Assembly (NCBI RefSeq): GCF_039645995.1
Contig: NZ_CP147920.1
Location: 2,170,001 to 2,234,000 of the forward strand
Direction: 5' to 3'
From: Sulfurimonas sp. HSL3-1
GTDB taxonomy: Bacteria; Campylobacterota; Campylobacteria; Campylobacterales; Sulfurimonadaceae
DNA: 64,000 bases
In this document: positions 19,536 through 29,629 of the stretch, one piece after another
How positions within the stretch are numbered: position 1 is the stretch's first letter
How the letters are laid out: every line of letters begins with the position of its first letter
The notes under the pieces: generated by a model
What the model was told of the DNA's origin: nothing
Databases searched by the model: none
Seen by the model: the letters and a program-made list of their open reading frames with translations, nothing else
Made by a program: the position numbers and the translations under genes

Positions 19536-20528
19536 TTAAAACATCATCACAATGCCGGTAACGACGACATTGATAACCGCGAGCGGCATCAGCACTTTCC
19601 AGCAGAGCCACATCAGTTGGTCCGGACGGACATCCGGCCATGCCGCACGCGTCCAGAGGAAAAAGAAGAAGAAGAACGCCACTTTGAGCAGCAGTCCCAG
19701 CGCGCCCATCACCGTACCGTCGCCGTAGCCGCCGAGGAAGACGATCGCCATGACGAAGGAGATGAAGAACATGTTCGCGTACTCCCCGATAAAGAAGAGG
19801 CCCCAGCGCATCCCCGAATACTCCGTACCGAAACCGTCGATGATCTCGTGGTCGTTGGCAACGAGGTGGAACGGCGTACGTCCCGTCTCGGCGAACGCCG
19901 CGATCCAGAAGAGGATAAAGGAGATGAAGCCCATCGGGTGCGCGAAGGCCATCCAGCCGTTCGCGGCCTGGTACTCGTTAAAGTCCAGCAAGGAGAGCGA
20001 CCCGATGATCATCAGCGGCACGAGCAGCGCCAGACCGGTGACCACCTCGTAGGAGATGAAGATCGCCGCGCCGCGCGCCGCGGAGATGAGCGACCACTTG
20101 TTGTTCGACGCCATACCCCCGAGCAGCGGACCGTAGAGGCCGATCGCCATCACGCCCAGGATATAGAGAATCCCGATGTTGACGTCGGCGATGATCGGGT
20201 GAACCGTGTAGCCGAAGATGGTGAACTCCGGCAGGAACGGGATCGCCGCCGCCGCCATGAATGCCGTTGCCGCCGTGATGACCGGTGCAATCTTGAAGAT
20301 CGGTCCGACGACGCCCGACGGCACGATATCCTCTTTGGTAAAGAGCTTGATCCCGTCGGCCGCGATCTGCAGCAGGCCGTACGGACCGACATGCATCGGT
20401 CCCAGACGGCGCTGCATAAACGCGAGCACTTTACGTTCGAAATAGGTTCCGAAGCCGGCCAGTGCCGAGAAGACCAGCAGTACCACGACGATCTTGACGA
20501 GCGTCTCGATAATGAATGCTGTATCCAT
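19536..20528 (-). CDS. nuoH: NADH-quinone oxidoreductase subunit H
   Basis: 330 residues, eight or nine helices. The conserved loop MQRRLGPMHVGPYGLLQIAAD and the acidic quinone-funnel stretch (AETGRTPFHLVANDHEIIDGF, Glu/Asp-rich) are intact. It shapes the quinone entry chamber with NuoB and NuoD. The ATG follows the nuoG2 stop codon with no gap. Confidence 0.96.
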   Translation of the reverse strand: MDTAFIIETLVKIVVVLLVFSALAGFGTYFERKVLAFMQRRLGPMHVGPYGLLQIAADGIKLFTKEDIVPSGVVGPIFKIAPVITAATAFMAAAAIPFLPEFTIFGYTVHPIIADVNIGILYILGVMAIGLYGPLLGGMASNNKWSLISAARGAAIFISYEVVTGLALLVPLMIIGSLSLLDFNEYQAANGWMAFAHPMGFISFILFWIAAFAETGRTPFHLVANDHEIIDGFGTEYSGMRWGLFFIGEYANMFFISFVMAIVFLGGYGDGTVMGALGLLLKVAFFFFFFLWTRAAWPDVRPDQLMWLCWKVLMPLAVINVVVTGIVMMF

Positions 20529-23027
20529 TTACCCCTCCTTATGAATGGATGCTGTCGCAAAGCGGTATGCGCCGAACAGCTCCTCTGTTTTGATGTTTGG
20601 ATCGAAGGTCGTGACGCACATGACGCTTCCGTCGATCTTGTTGTCCTCGACCACTGTCAGGTTCTGTTCACCCGATGCCGTTGTGACAAGGACGGCGTCG
20701 CCTGCCGCCAGTCCCGTCGCTTCAAGCTGCGCCGGCGAGAGGTAGATACCGCTCTGCTCGTTCAGCTGGTGCGGCTTCATCGTGAACGCCGTAAACTGGC
20801 GTACCGGGTTGGCCGCGTAGATGACGTTTTCGCCTTCAAGCGTCAGCGCCTCGTCGATCTTCAGGGCAGAGGCTTCGCCGGCGGCAACGGCGACGTTCTT
20901 CAGCGCGTAGCCGCGGACTTCCGTGCCGTCGTTGTCGAAACGGTTCGGCAGGCTGTCGAACTCGCGCGCCTCGAATCCGGCTTCAACCGGGAGCTGCGCC
21001 GTGTAGTCGATCGTATAGCGCGCATTGAGACCGAGGGCATTGGCGATGTCGTTGAGCACGTATCCGCCGTACGGCAGTGCCGCATTGGTCGGGTTGACGC
21101 GCTTCTCGATGCCGGTCAGCGTTCCCTCCTGCTGGTTCATCGCCGGCATGTCGAGGTCGCCATCGCCGAGCGCGCTGAGGACAAAATCGCCCGCCGTGTT
21201 GTAACCGATGCTGTAATCGCCCGCTTCCGCGTCCAGGTCGCAGATCAGTGCGACGCCCAGCGTATTGGAGAGCGGCGGGATCATCGTGAGGCTGAAGTCC
21301 GTAAACTTCTCGACGAGGGCCAGCAGGCGCGCCAGGTTCTTCGCGTTCGGGTGCGTATAGAGATCCGGACCCGCGATGAGGGCGAAAGCATCTTTTTTCT
21401 TGAGGTTCTTGTCCAGGAATGCCGTCCACTCGTCTGCATCGATGTCAAGCAGTTCAAGCAGGCGGTTCTCGTCGACCTCGACCTCTTTGGAGACCTTCTT
21501 CGGCACCATGGTCGTCTTCTCTTCCTCGACCTCTTCCTCTTCGCCCGTCTCTTCGTTGACCTTCTTGACCATCACCTTCTCGACGACCTTCTCTTTGATC
21601 GTCTCTTCGACCGTCATCGTTTTGAGGGTATGGAAAGAAGCGAGGTACTCCGCAACGTCGGCAGGCATTTTCTCTTTGTCACCGAAAAGATCGAGGATCA
21701 GGTAGAGCGCCGCCTCTTCGCGCAGCGGTTTGTGGTAGGCCGGGAAAACCCCCTTGCCGATCCCTTCGATGACCGGGTCCGCGAGCGGGTGGAAATAGAT
21801 CCCTGCACCCTTGTTCATCTTGATGGCGTTGTTGAAAGCGTAGCGGGCGTTCGGGTTGTCCGATTTGAGGGCCGTACCGACGGAGACAACGAAGTTCGCG
21901 TCGTGCGCCAGCTTCAGGTCGCCGCCGTAGAGCTGCTGGCCGCTGACTTCGGCGTAGTCGTCGAGGAACGTTTTGAAAGTACGCGCTTCCTCGTTGATGA
22001 GGCGGTACCCTTTGCGCTCTTTGAGCTTCTGCAGCATCAGCGCCTCTTCGTTGCTGATCGTGCTGGTGAAGCGGATCGTGTCCGCTTTCTCGAAGGCAGA
22101 GAGCGCCGCGTTGAACGCGGTTTCGTCTTTTTCGACGTCGCGGTTCTCGAAGTCGTAACCGTAGCGTCCGGCGCCGCAGAGGGAGACGTAGTTCCACTCG
22201 TTGCTTGTACGGTAGATCTTCTCCTCGTTGCTCGCCACGGAGGTGTGCTTCACTTCGTAGTTAAGCTGACAGCCTGCTGAACAGTGCGAACAGGTCGCCG
22301 GAACCTTCTGCTGCTCCCATGCATTGGTCGTATAGACGAAGTCCGTATCCACGAGGGCGCCGACCGGACAAACCGCCGCACACTCGCCGCAGGAGGTACA
22401 ATCAAGCATCTCTTCGCCGGAGGTGAGGCCGATGATCGATTTGTTGAGCTTGTTCCACATGGAGTAGGCATCTTTCGGCATGCTCTCTTTGAACGCCGCA
22501 TCGATCCCCTCGCCGCCGCGCGGGACGGTCTTGAGGCTGTTGTCGCCGATCATATCCTTACAGACGGTGACACAGCGCTCACAGACGATACAGAGGCCCG
22601 GATCGTAGTGGAGGTGGCCCCAGTCTTTGATGGGACGTTCGACGTCGGCGATGGTGTAGCTTTGCGAATCGACGCCCATTTCCAGGGTGTAGTTCTGCAG
22701 CTCGCACTCGCCGGACTGGTCACAGACCCCGCACTGCAGCGGGTGGTTGACGTCATAGACCTCCATGATAGAGCGGCGTTCCGTCTCGATGTTGTCGGTC
22801 GTCGTCGTGATGTCCATGCCCTCTTTGGTCTTGGCATTACAGGCGTAGACCTGTTTGCCGTCGGCCTCAACCAGACAGATACGGCATGCCAAGGTGGGGC
22901 TGCAGCGCGTCAGGTAACAGATGGCGGGGATGAAAATACCGTTTGCCCGGGCGGCATTGAGGATATATTCGCCCTCTTCGCACTCAATCGGCCGCCCGTC
23001 GATGGTGATAGTGATTTTACTCATCAT
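20529..23027 (-). CDS. nuoG2: NADH-quinone oxidoreductase subunit G, second copy (NuoG2)
   Basis: 832 residues. All iron-sulfur sites of NuoG are present: 2Fe-2S (CYLTRCSPTLACRIC plus a later Cys), the His/Cys cluster in DVNHPLQCGVCDQSGEC, two 4Fe-4S motifs (CIVCERCVTVC and CTSCGECAAVC), and the N7-type set CSHCSAGC with CGAGR. The molybdopterin-like domain follows but is catalytically degenerate. Residues about 470-518 form a lysine- and glutamate-rich insertion that the first copy lacks. The start overlaps nuoG1 by 11 bp. Two tandem nuoG genes are known in several Campylobacterota; why both are kept is not known. Confidence 0.9.
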   Translation of the reverse strand: MMSKITITIDGRPIECEEGEYILNAARANGIFIPAICYLTRCSPTLACRICLVEADGKQVYACNAKTKEGMDITTTTDNIETERRSIMEVYDVNHPLQCGVCDQSGECELQNYTLEMGVDSQSYTIADVERPIKDWGHLHYDPGLCIVCERCVTVCKDMIGDNSLKTVPRGGEGIDAAFKESMPKDAYSMWNKLNKSIIGLTSGEEMLDCTSCGECAAVCPVGALVDTDFVYTTNAWEQQKVPATCSHCSAGCQLNYEVKHTSVASNEEKIYRTSNEWNYVSLCGAGRYGYDFENRDVEKDETAFNAALSAFEKADTIRFTSTISNEEALMLQKLKERKGYRLINEEARTFKTFLDDYAEVSGQQLYGGDLKLAHDANFVVSVGTALKSDNPNARYAFNNAIKMNKGAGIYFHPLADPVIEGIGKGVFPAYHKPLREEAALYLILDLFGDKEKMPADVAEYLASFHTLKTMTVEETIKEKVVEKVMVKKVNEETGEEEEVEEEKTTMVPKKVSKEVEVDENRLLELLDIDADEWTAFLDKNLKKKDAFALIAGPDLYTHPNAKNLARLLALVEKFTDFSLTMIPPLSNTLGVALICDLDAEAGDYSIGYNTAGDFVLSALGDGDLDMPAMNQQEGTLTGIEKRVNPTNAALPYGGYVLNDIANALGLNARYTIDYTAQLPVEAGFEAREFDSLPNRFDNDGTEVRGYALKNVAVAAGEASALKIDEALTLEGENVIYAANPVRQFTAFTMKPHQLNEQSGIYLSPAQLEATGLAAGDAVLVTTASGEQNLTVVEDNKIDGSVMCVTTFDPNIKTEELFGAYRFATASIHKEG

Positions 23028-25284
23028 TGCTCGCTTTCATAATATTGACTTTCTCAAACCTGTAGGCCCCCGGGTCTACGGAGAGACCGCGATCGAAGGT
23101 CGGTTCAAGGGCAATAGTCCCCTTCAGGCTGGAATCGATGACAAATCGGCGTTCGCGGGCCGCATCACCGCTGCCGATCACGACAAGGTCGCCGTCTTTG
23201 AGGCGTGCCGCAACCGCAAACTGTTCGCTGCCGCGCAGCTCCGATGTTTTCTCCAGCTGCGCCGTACGCGCCGTAAACTGGTTGAACTGCAGGACCGGGT
23301 TGCAGGCGTAAACGACTGTCCCGTTGAACTCCGGAAGATCCTCAACCTCGTCGCACTGCTGCGCCGCCGGTTTCTTGACCTTCTCCAGACGGTACCCGCG
23401 CGTGTCCTCGCCCAGTGGAGAGTAGAAGTTCTCCAGGGCATCGAAGGCAAGCCGCTTGAACCCTTTTTCCGCCGGCAGTTCCGGCGTGAAATCGATGGTG
23501 TAGCGTTTGCCGACACCCAGGGCGTTGGCCAGGTCATTGAGCACGTAGCCGTCGAACCCGACGGCGACGTTCATCGGCAGGAGCTGACGGTCGAGGTTGA
23601 CCACCGTTCCCTCCTGCTGATTCATCGCCGCCACCGTCAGATCCGCATCGCTATCCGCCGCAATGACGAAATCGCCCGCCGCGTTGTAGCCGACGACGCC
23701 GCTATTGCTGCCGCTGTCTGCATCCAGGTCACAGATCAGTGAAACCCCGACGCTATTGACCTCTGCCGCCGCGACGACGACTCTGTAGCCGCCGAAACGC
23801 GCCAGCAGACCGGCCAGTTTCGCGATGTTTTCCGCGCGCGGATGGGCGAAGAGGTCACTGCCCAGGACGAGGGTTTTCGCCTTGGCGCGTTTGAACTGCT
23901 TGCCGATCAGGGCCAGTTCCTCTTCGCCGACGTTGCTCTCCGCACTGAGGTAGCCGTCATCGAGCGCCGCGAGGAAGGCCTCGGTCGTCTTGTTCGTTTC
24001 GGCATCCGCGAGCAGCGCCTGCGCCAGCAGCGCCATGACACCCTCTTCGGTTCCGACTTCGTACTTGATGAACTGCGTCACAATGTTCTGCATCAGCGCA
24101 TCCTCGAGCGGATGCATGTAGACGATCTTCGCCCCGCGGTGGCGGGCCGCCGTCGTCATCGCGTAGCGCAGCGCCGGGTTGTCGGTCCCGATGCGGCTGC
24201 CCAGCACGATGATGCCGTCGCTGGCCTTGAGGTCGGCCATTGTAGCGAGTTCGGCCTTGCCGTCCGCCGTCGAACCGAAGGCGTTGACAAAGGCGCCGTA
24301 GCGGCGCGCATCCTCGTTATAGAGCTTGAGGCCCGTCTTCTCCTTGATCCGCTGCAGGATCAGCGCCTCTTCGTTGGTGATGATCGAGGAGAAGCGGATC
24401 GCCTCGGCGCTTTTGATGGCTTCCAGGGCCGCCACGAATGCTTTGCCCTCTTTTTCGCCTTTGACATCGAAGTCGAAGCCGAAACGTCCCGCCCCGCAGA
24501 GGGAGGCGAATTCAAAGTTGTTCGTGACGCGGAAGATGCGCTCTTCGCCCGGCTTGGCGGCGCCAGAGGTCTTCACTTCGTACTCCAGGGCGCAGCCCGC
24601 GGAACAGTGGGCACAGGTGGAGGGGATACGTTCCAGTTCCCAGGCGTTGGCCTTGTACTGGAAGTCCGCGCTCACCAGCGCGCCGACCGGACAAACGGCG
24701 ATACACTCGCCGCAGAAGGTACAGTCGAGCTGCTCGCTGTTTTTCGGGATGATCGTCGATTTGTAGCCGCCGAATTTGAGTTCGATGGCATCGTCGCCAA
24801 TCACCTCGTTACAGACGTGCGTACACTTCTCGCACATGATGCAGAGGTTCGGATCGTAGTTGATCAGCCCCCAGTGCTCGATCTTGCGCGACTGCTCTTT
24901 CGCCGTAAAGTTCTGCGAGCCGACATTGAACTCCAGCGTCTTGTTCTGCAGGTCGCACGCACCCGATTTGTCGCAGACCCCGCACTCAAGCGGGTGGTTG
25001 ACGTCGTAGAGGCGCATGATGTTCGTACGCTCTTCGTGCAGGACGTTGTTGTTGGTAATGACGGCCAGCCCCTCGGTCGGAGGCGTCTGGCAGCTCAGGA
25101 CCATCCCGTCGACGCCCTCAGCTTCCACGACGCACAGACGGCATGACGCCGCCGGGTTCGTTTTTTCCAGGTAACACATCGTCGGGATGTAGATCCCCTC
25201 GCGGCGGGCGACCTTGAGAATGGTTTCGCCCTTTTTCGCACTGACGTTGCGGCCGTCAATGGTAAAGTTGATCATTTCACTCAT
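23017..25284 (-). CDS. nuoG: NADH-quinone oxidoreductase subunit G, first copy (NuoG1)
   Basis: 755 residues. The N-terminal ferredoxin fold binds 2Fe-2S (CYLEKTNPAASCRLC, later Cys), then the His-Cys3 cluster in DVNHPLECGVCDKSGAC, 4Fe-4S motifs CIMCEKCTHVC and CTFCGECIAVC, and N7-type CAHCSAGC plus CGAGR. The C-terminal two thirds are the molybdopterin-oxidoreductase-like domain without an obvious cofactor ligand. It shares the full cluster set with NuoG2 in the next gene. It passes electrons from the input module to NuoI in the cytoplasmic arm. Confidence 0.9.
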   Translation of the reverse strand: MSEMINFTIDGRNVSAKKGETILKVARREGIYIPTMCYLEKTNPAASCRLCVVEAEGVDGMVLSCQTPPTEGLAVITNNNVLHEERTNIMRLYDVNHPLECGVCDKSGACDLQNKTLEFNVGSQNFTAKEQSRKIEHWGLINYDPNLCIMCEKCTHVCNEVIGDDAIELKFGGYKSTIIPKNSEQLDCTFCGECIAVCPVGALVSADFQYKANAWELERIPSTCAHCSAGCALEYEVKTSGAAKPGEERIFRVTNNFEFASLCGAGRFGFDFDVKGEKEGKAFVAALEAIKSAEAIRFSSIITNEEALILQRIKEKTGLKLYNEDARRYGAFVNAFGSTADGKAELATMADLKASDGIIVLGSRIGTDNPALRYAMTTAARHRGAKIVYMHPLEDALMQNIVTQFIKYEVGTEEGVMALLAQALLADAETNKTTEAFLAALDDGYLSAESNVGEEELALIGKQFKRAKAKTLVLGSDLFAHPRAENIAKLAGLLARFGGYRVVVAAAEVNSVGVSLICDLDADSGSNSGVVGYNAAGDFVIAADSDADLTVAAMNQQEGTVVNLDRQLLPMNVAVGFDGYVLNDLANALGVGKRYTIDFTPELPAEKGFKRLAFDALENFYSPLGEDTRGYRLEKVKKPAAQQCDEVEDLPEFNGTVVYACNPVLQFNQFTARTAQLEKTSELRGSEQFAVAARLKDGDLVVIGSGDAARERRFVIDSSLKGTIALEPTFDRGLSVDPGAYRFEKVNIMKASNDE

Positions 25285-25293
25285 CCGGCCTCC

Positions 25294-27327
25294 TTAGTTC
25301 GCGACCATCGCGATATAGTAGCAGCGCATACAGCGTTCAGCCTCGCTGATCGCCTGCTCCTGCGTGAAGCCGAAGTTGACTTCCATGTTGTTGACTTTGC
25401 GGATATCGACGTCGACGACCTCACTGTGCTGGCGCGGCAGGCCCGGCAGCCAGCCGGTGACCTTTTCGTTCTTGTCGTAGACCCGCATTTTGCGCAGCTG
25501 GTCTTCCATTACCTCTTCGTCGGTGAGCGTAATCTCGCCGTTCTGGACGTAGCGGGCAATGACGGAAGCGGCGCGTTTCGCCTGCCCGACGGCATTGACG
25601 ATGGTCATCGGGCCGTATTCGCAGTCGCCGGAAGCAAAAATGCCTTTGTGTGATGTCATGTAGTCCTTGCCGTTCGTCTTGATCGTCGCCCAGGAGGTCA
25701 TCTCGATCTCCCACTCTTCGGGGAGCAGGTCGAGGTCGGCGCTCTGCGAAACTGCCGGGATCAGGTAGTCGCACTCCATATCAAAAGAGGCACCTTCGAT
25801 CTTGACGAGCTGCGGACGGCCGCCGTCGGGATCGGGGACCAGTTCGAACTTGTCGACGACGAGAGATTTGAGCACATCGTTCTCATCGACGATCGCATTG
25901 ACCGCGGAGTGGAAGATAAACTCGACACCCTCTTCGACCGCTTCGTGGTACTCCTCGTAGGTCGTGTTGCGGATGATCGTCTTCTCGTCACGGCGGTAGA
26001 GCATGACGACACGCTTCGCGCCGGCACGGATGGAGCAGCGGACGACGTCCATGGAGGTGAAACCGCCCCCGACACAGACGACGGTTTTGCCCGTCAGGTC
26101 GACGTACTCCTTGTCGATGGCGTACTCTTTTTTCTGCTCCTCGGTGAGGGTGATCCCAAACTTGACGTAAAGGTTCACGCGGTCGAGGAAGTCGATCGCT
26201 CCCCAGTAGCCGGTAATCTCCGGGCGCTCGTTGTCGCAGCGCACCTTCTTGGAGATCCGCGTACCCGTCGCGACCATCACCGCATCGTACTCCTCTTCGA
26301 ACCGACGCATCATCTCCGCGCTCACGCGGCTGTTGGTGATGAAGTTGACGCCGAGGTCCTTGACGGCCTCAATGTCCTTTTCATACTTGTCCCACGGCAT
26401 GCGGTACTCCGGGACGCCGACGGTGACTTCGCCGCCGAGAACCGGCAGCTCTTCGTAGACGTCGCAGTGCACCCCTTCTAGGGCCAGGTAATAGGCGGTG
26501 GTGAGGCCCGCAGGGCCCGCACCGATAACGGCGACCTTCTTGCCCGTGGCAGGTTTCTGCTCTGAGGGGTGGAAGAAGCCGAAACCGTGGTCCGTCTCGT
26601 AATCGGCGCCGAGGCGCTTGAGCTCCATGATCGCGATCGGTTCGTCCAGGTTCGTACGGCGGCACTCGTCCTCGCACGGGTGCGGACAGACGCGGCCGCA
26701 GGTGTGTGCCAGCGGCATCGTCTGGCGCGTAGCCATCAGGGAGTCGTCGAAACGGAGGTCGCGGACACCCTCGATGTACGCCGGGATGTCGACGTGCGCC
26801 GGACAGGCATCCGTACACGGCGCCGTGATCTTGGCGATGTAGCCGACCTCCTCGTTGTAGTGCTTTGAAGGCTTCTGCCCGTCGATGCACTCAAGGAAGT
26901 CCGCTTCGAAATGCGTCATCAGGTCCAAGAGAGGGTTCGGCACGGTTTTGCCGATCTCGCATTTGGAGGTGAGCTGCATATTGCGCGCAACCTCTTTGAG
27001 GTGATCCATATCACTGAGCGCACCTTCGCCCCGGGCGATCTTGTCCAGCAGGTCGTACAGGATCCGTCCGCCCCAGCGTCCGGGGGCACAGCGCCCGCAC
27101 GCCTCGGAGTAGACCTGGTACTGCGCGGCATACTCGGTCGCCAGGCGTACAACATCCACCTCGGGATCGTACAGCGCCACGCCGTCCCAGCCGATAAAGG
27201 CCTTGGCATCGCTGTGCTCGTTGTACTGCATCGGCAGCTTGTACGCACTCTCTTCCCACGCCGCTTCGGATTTGCCGATATTATTGATCTGCTCCGATTT
27301 CCACGTGGAGAAATAGACTTTACTCAA
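25294..27327 (-). CDS. NuoF-position subunit: NuoF-type 4Fe-4S domain fused to a GltD-like FAD/NAD(P) oxidoreductase
   Basis: 677 residues in the nuoF slot. Residues about 75-150 resemble the C-terminal iron-sulfur domain of NuoF, but the motif reads CGRCAPGR where NuoF has CGxCxPCR: the third cysteine is Gly, leaving three potential ligands (with SKCEIG). The FMN/NADH-binding core of NuoF is missing. Residues about 165-260 are a GltD/NfnB-type two-cluster domain (CTDACPAHVDIP, CGRVCPHPCEDEC). Then come the FAD site VAVIGAGPAGLTTAYYLA and the NAD(P) site CVGGGFTSMDVV, and a CMRC near the C-terminus. Electron donor is uncertain: NAD(P)H, ferredoxin or flavodoxin. Confidence 0.82.
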   Translation of the reverse strand: MSKVYFSTWKSEQINNIGKSEAAWEESAYKLPMQYNEHSDAKAFIGWDGVALYDPEVDVVRLATEYAAQYQVYSEACGRCAPGRWGGRILYDLLDKIARGEGALSDMDHLKEVARNMQLTSKCEIGKTVPNPLLDLMTHFEADFLECIDGQKPSKHYNEEVGYIAKITAPCTDACPAHVDIPAYIEGVRDLRFDDSLMATRQTMPLAHTCGRVCPHPCEDECRRTNLDEPIAIMELKRLGADYETDHGFGFFHPSEQKPATGKKVAVIGAGPAGLTTAYYLALEGVHCDVYEELPVLGGEVTVGVPEYRMPWDKYEKDIEAVKDLGVNFITNSRVSAEMMRRFEEEYDAVMVATGTRISKKVRCDNERPEITGYWGAIDFLDRVNLYVKFGITLTEEQKKEYAIDKEYVDLTGKTVVCVGGGFTSMDVVRCSIRAGAKRVVMLYRRDEKTIIRNTTYEEYHEAVEEGVEFIFHSAVNAIVDENDVLKSLVVDKFELVPDPDGGRPQLVKIEGASFDMECDYLIPAVSQSADLDLLPEEWEIEMTSWATIKTNGKDYMTSHKGIFASGDCEYGPMTIVNAVGQAKRAASVIARYVQNGEITLTDEEVMEDQLRKMRVYDKNEKVTGWLPGLPRQHSEVVDVDIRKVNNMEVNFGFTQEQAISEAERCMRCYYIAMVAN

Positions 27328-27339
27328 CTCTTCTTCCTC

Positions 27340-27561
27340 TTATTTACGGACAACCAGGGTCCAGTCGACTTCGTTGAATTTCAACGAATTGAGCAGTTCG
27401 TATCCCTGCTCTTTCATCAGGTCGGCACTGCGCTGTACCGGCGAGAAGTCACCCACTTCGAACAGGAAGATGATCACTTCGCCCGCAGGAGCCGTTTGCA
27501 TGATCTCCATCATGCGGCCATCAAACTCATTATGCAGATGTCTAAGGTCGTAACGTAACAT
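27340..27561 (-). CDS. Small NuoE-position subunit
   Basis: 73 residues in the nuoE slot, but without any cysteine, so it cannot hold the 2Fe-2S cluster of a real NuoE. It resembles the small protein encoded at this place in Campylobacter and Helicobacter complex I operons. Sequence ends VDWTLVVRK; no membrane segment. Its likely role is structural or in docking the electron-input protein encoded next. The start is followed closely after nuoD with a 14-bp gap. Confidence 0.7.
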   Translation of the reverse strand: MLRYDLRHLHNEFDGRMMEIMQTAPAGEVIIFLFEVGDFSPVQRSADLMKEQGYELLNSLKFNEVDWTLVVRK

Positions 27562-27575
27562 TCATGCGCTCCTTA

Positions 27576-28814
27576 TTAACGGTCGACTTCGCCGAAGACG
27601 ATATTGGTCGTTCCGATGATGGAGACGACGTCCGGGATGTAGTGGCCCGGGAGAAGATCGGTGAGGATCCCCGTGTGCCAGAACGACGGCGCGCGCAGTT
27701 TCAGGCGGTACGGGTATGCGCCGCCCTGGCTGTTGATGAAGTAGCCCAGCTCTCCCTTCGGAGACTCGGTCGGGACGTACACCTCGCCGACCGGCGGGCG
27801 CATCCCCTGCGTGACGAGGACGAAGTGCTGCATCAGCGCGTAGTTCTGCGTCATGATGTCGAGCTTCGGCGCGGAGATGTACTGCGGCGCGTGGGCCATC
27901 AGTTCGGTCTGGTTGTTCTTGACCGTCTCTTCGTACATGTCGATCGTCTGGTAGAGGATCTTCGCGGATTCGCGCATCTCGGCCATGTAGATCTTGTAGC
28001 GCGCGTAGTTGTCGCCTTTGTCGGACCACGGGACGTTGAACTCGACTTCGTCGTAAAGTTCGTACGGCTCCTCTTTACGGATATCCCACTGGACGCCCGA
28101 AGCGCGCAGCATCGGTCCCGTACAGCCCCAGGAGAGGGCCATCTCCGTCGAGATCGTCCCGACGTTTTCCATACGCATCTTCCAGATACGGTTCTGGTCG
28201 AGCAGGTCCTCGTAGTCTTTGATGTTCTGCGGCAGTTTGTCCAGGAACTTCTTCAGGTCGCCCAGGAAGTTGTCCGGAATGTCGAGCGGCACGCCGCCGA
28301 TGCGGATCGCCGCGTGCGTCAGGCGCGCCCCGCAGTAATCCTCGACGAGGTCCATCAGGTATTCGCGTTCGCGGAAGGCGTAGAGGAAGACCGTCATCGC
28401 CCCGATGTCCAGCGCCGTCGTCGCCAGCCAGAAGAGGTGCGACATCAGGCGGTTGACCTCAAGCAGCATCATACGGATGACTTTCGCGCGGCGCGGCACT
28501 TCGAGGCCGATCAGTTTCTCAACCGCCAGGGCGAAGCCGTAGTTGTTGGAAGAGGACGCGATATAGTCCATACGGTCAGTGGTTGGCATGAACTCGTTGT
28601 AGATCATGTTCTCCGCCATCTTCTCCATCCCGCGGTGCAGGTAGCCGACATCCGGGTGGGCCTTGACAATCTGCTCTTGCTGGAGGTGCAGCATCAGGCG
28701 CAGCTGTCCGTGTGCGGAGGGGTGCTGCGGTCCGAAGTTGAGCACGAGTTCGTTGTCGTCACGCTCAAAGGTGATGTTTTCAAAAAACGGTCGTAATCGG
28801 TTCGTCTGTTGCAT
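27576..28814 (-). CDS. nuoD: NADH-quinone oxidoreductase subunit D
   Basis: 412 residues. The 49-kDa subunit homologue, with [16 protein letters not shown] at the start (quinone-site His in GPQHPSAHG), [11 protein letters not shown], and the C-terminal [14 protein letters not shown] where [NiFe]-hydrogenase relatives have nickel ligands. Forms the quinone pocket with NuoB. A separate NuoC gene precedes it by 8 bp. Confidence 0.97.
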   Translation of the reverse strand: MQQTNRLRPFFENITFERDDNELVLNFGPQHPSAHGQLRLMLHLQQEQIVKAHPDVGYLHRGMEKMAENMIYNEFMPTTDRMDYIASSSNNYGFALAVEKLIGLEVPRRAKVIRMMLLEVNRLMSHLFWLATTALDIGAMTVFLYAFREREYLMDLVEDYCGARLTHAAIRIGGVPLDIPDNFLGDLKKFLDKLPQNIKDYEDLLDQNRIWKMRMENVGTISTEMALSWGCTGPMLRASGVQWDIRKEEPYELYDEVEFNVPWSDKGDNYARYKIYMAEMRESAKILYQTIDMYEETVKNNQTELMAHAPQYISAPKLDIMTQNYALMQHFVLVTQGMRPPVGEVYVPTESPKGELGYFINSQGGAYPYRLKLRAPSFWHTGILTDLLPGHYIPDVVSIIGTTNIVFGEVDR

Positions 28815-28822
28815 TGCTCGCC

Positions 28823-29629
28823 TTATCTGTCTCTGTCTTCAATAACGACAGATTTTTCTTCGTGGAATTTCGAAATCATGAAGACGCCGCCATCTTCTTG
28901 GAGTTCGAGGCCCCGTTTCGTTTCGCCACCGGAGATATCCGTCCCTTTCGGCACTTCGTAGCCGAGGCGGGCGAAACGCGTCGTATCGTAGCGGTTGACT
29001 TCCGCCGGGTCGCGCAGTTCCGGCCCGATGACGTCGCGGTACTCTTTGCCGAAGATCTTATCGACTTCGTACCATGCCGCGAACTCATCGCCCTGCAGCG
29101 GGTAGGTCTTGCGCAGCGGGAACCCTTCCCAGTCGTCCGGCATCAGGATGCGTTTCGGGAACGGGTGGTTATTGAGCTTGATGCCGAACATGTCGTACAT
29201 CTCGCGCTCGCTCCAGTCAGCGCTGCGGAAGAGCTTCTCGACGCTGTTGACCGCTTCGGTCTCGTCGATGAACATCTTGATGCGCAGGCGCTTGCGCTTG
29301 GACATGCTCAGCATCTGGTAGAAGACCTCGAACTGCCCCTTTTCCGCCAGCCAGTCGATGGCGCTCAGCTCGGAGAGCTGGGTATAGCCCAGCGCATCGC
29401 GCAGCAGTTCGAGCACGCCGTAGTTGTCCTCGGGCTTGATGTAGACGACCATCTGCTCGACCTGAATATAGGCCTCGCTGACGTCGAATTTAGCCTTGAT
29501 CGCTTCGAGGTCCGCCGCGAAGATCTCATCTTCGCTGACGTCGCTTTTGGCGACCTGCGGTGCGACCCAGTAACGGTCCGTATAGTAAGGCTTAGCCTGT
29601 ACGTCGTCTTTCGGGGTATAGCGTCTCAT
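28823..29629 (-). CDS. nuoC: NADH-quinone oxidoreductase subunit C
   Basis: 268 residues, longer than the roughly 200 of many bacteria because of an N-terminal extension of about 70 residues; Campylobacterota NuoC proteins are often long. The 30-kDa subunit signature [16 protein letters not shown] is present as [19 protein letters not shown], followed by [13 protein letters not shown]. Binds between NuoD and NuoI. Overlaps nuoB by 1 bp (TAATG). Confidence 0.95.
   Translation of the reverse strand: MRRYTPKDDVQAKPYYTDRYWVAPQVAKSDVSEDEIFAADLEAIKAKFDVSEAYIQVEQMVVYIKPEDNYGVLELLRDALGYTQLSELSAIDWLAEKGQFEVFYQMLSMSKRKRLRIKMFIDETEAVNSVEKLFRSADWSEREMYDMFGIKLNNHPFPKRILMPDDWEGFPLRKTYPLQGDEFAAWYEVDKIFGKEYRDVIGPELRDPAEVNRYDTTRFARLGYEVPKGTDISGGETKRGLELQEDGGVFMISKFHEEKSVVIEDRDR

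Noticed and set aside
13002..24000. Very long open frames on the plus strand opposite the nuo genes (one over 1,300 codons, near 18.4-22.3 kb)
   Set aside because: They are antisense to well-conserved nuo genes, rich in Arg, His, Asp and Gln, and unlike known proteins; GC-rich antisense frames stay open by chance.
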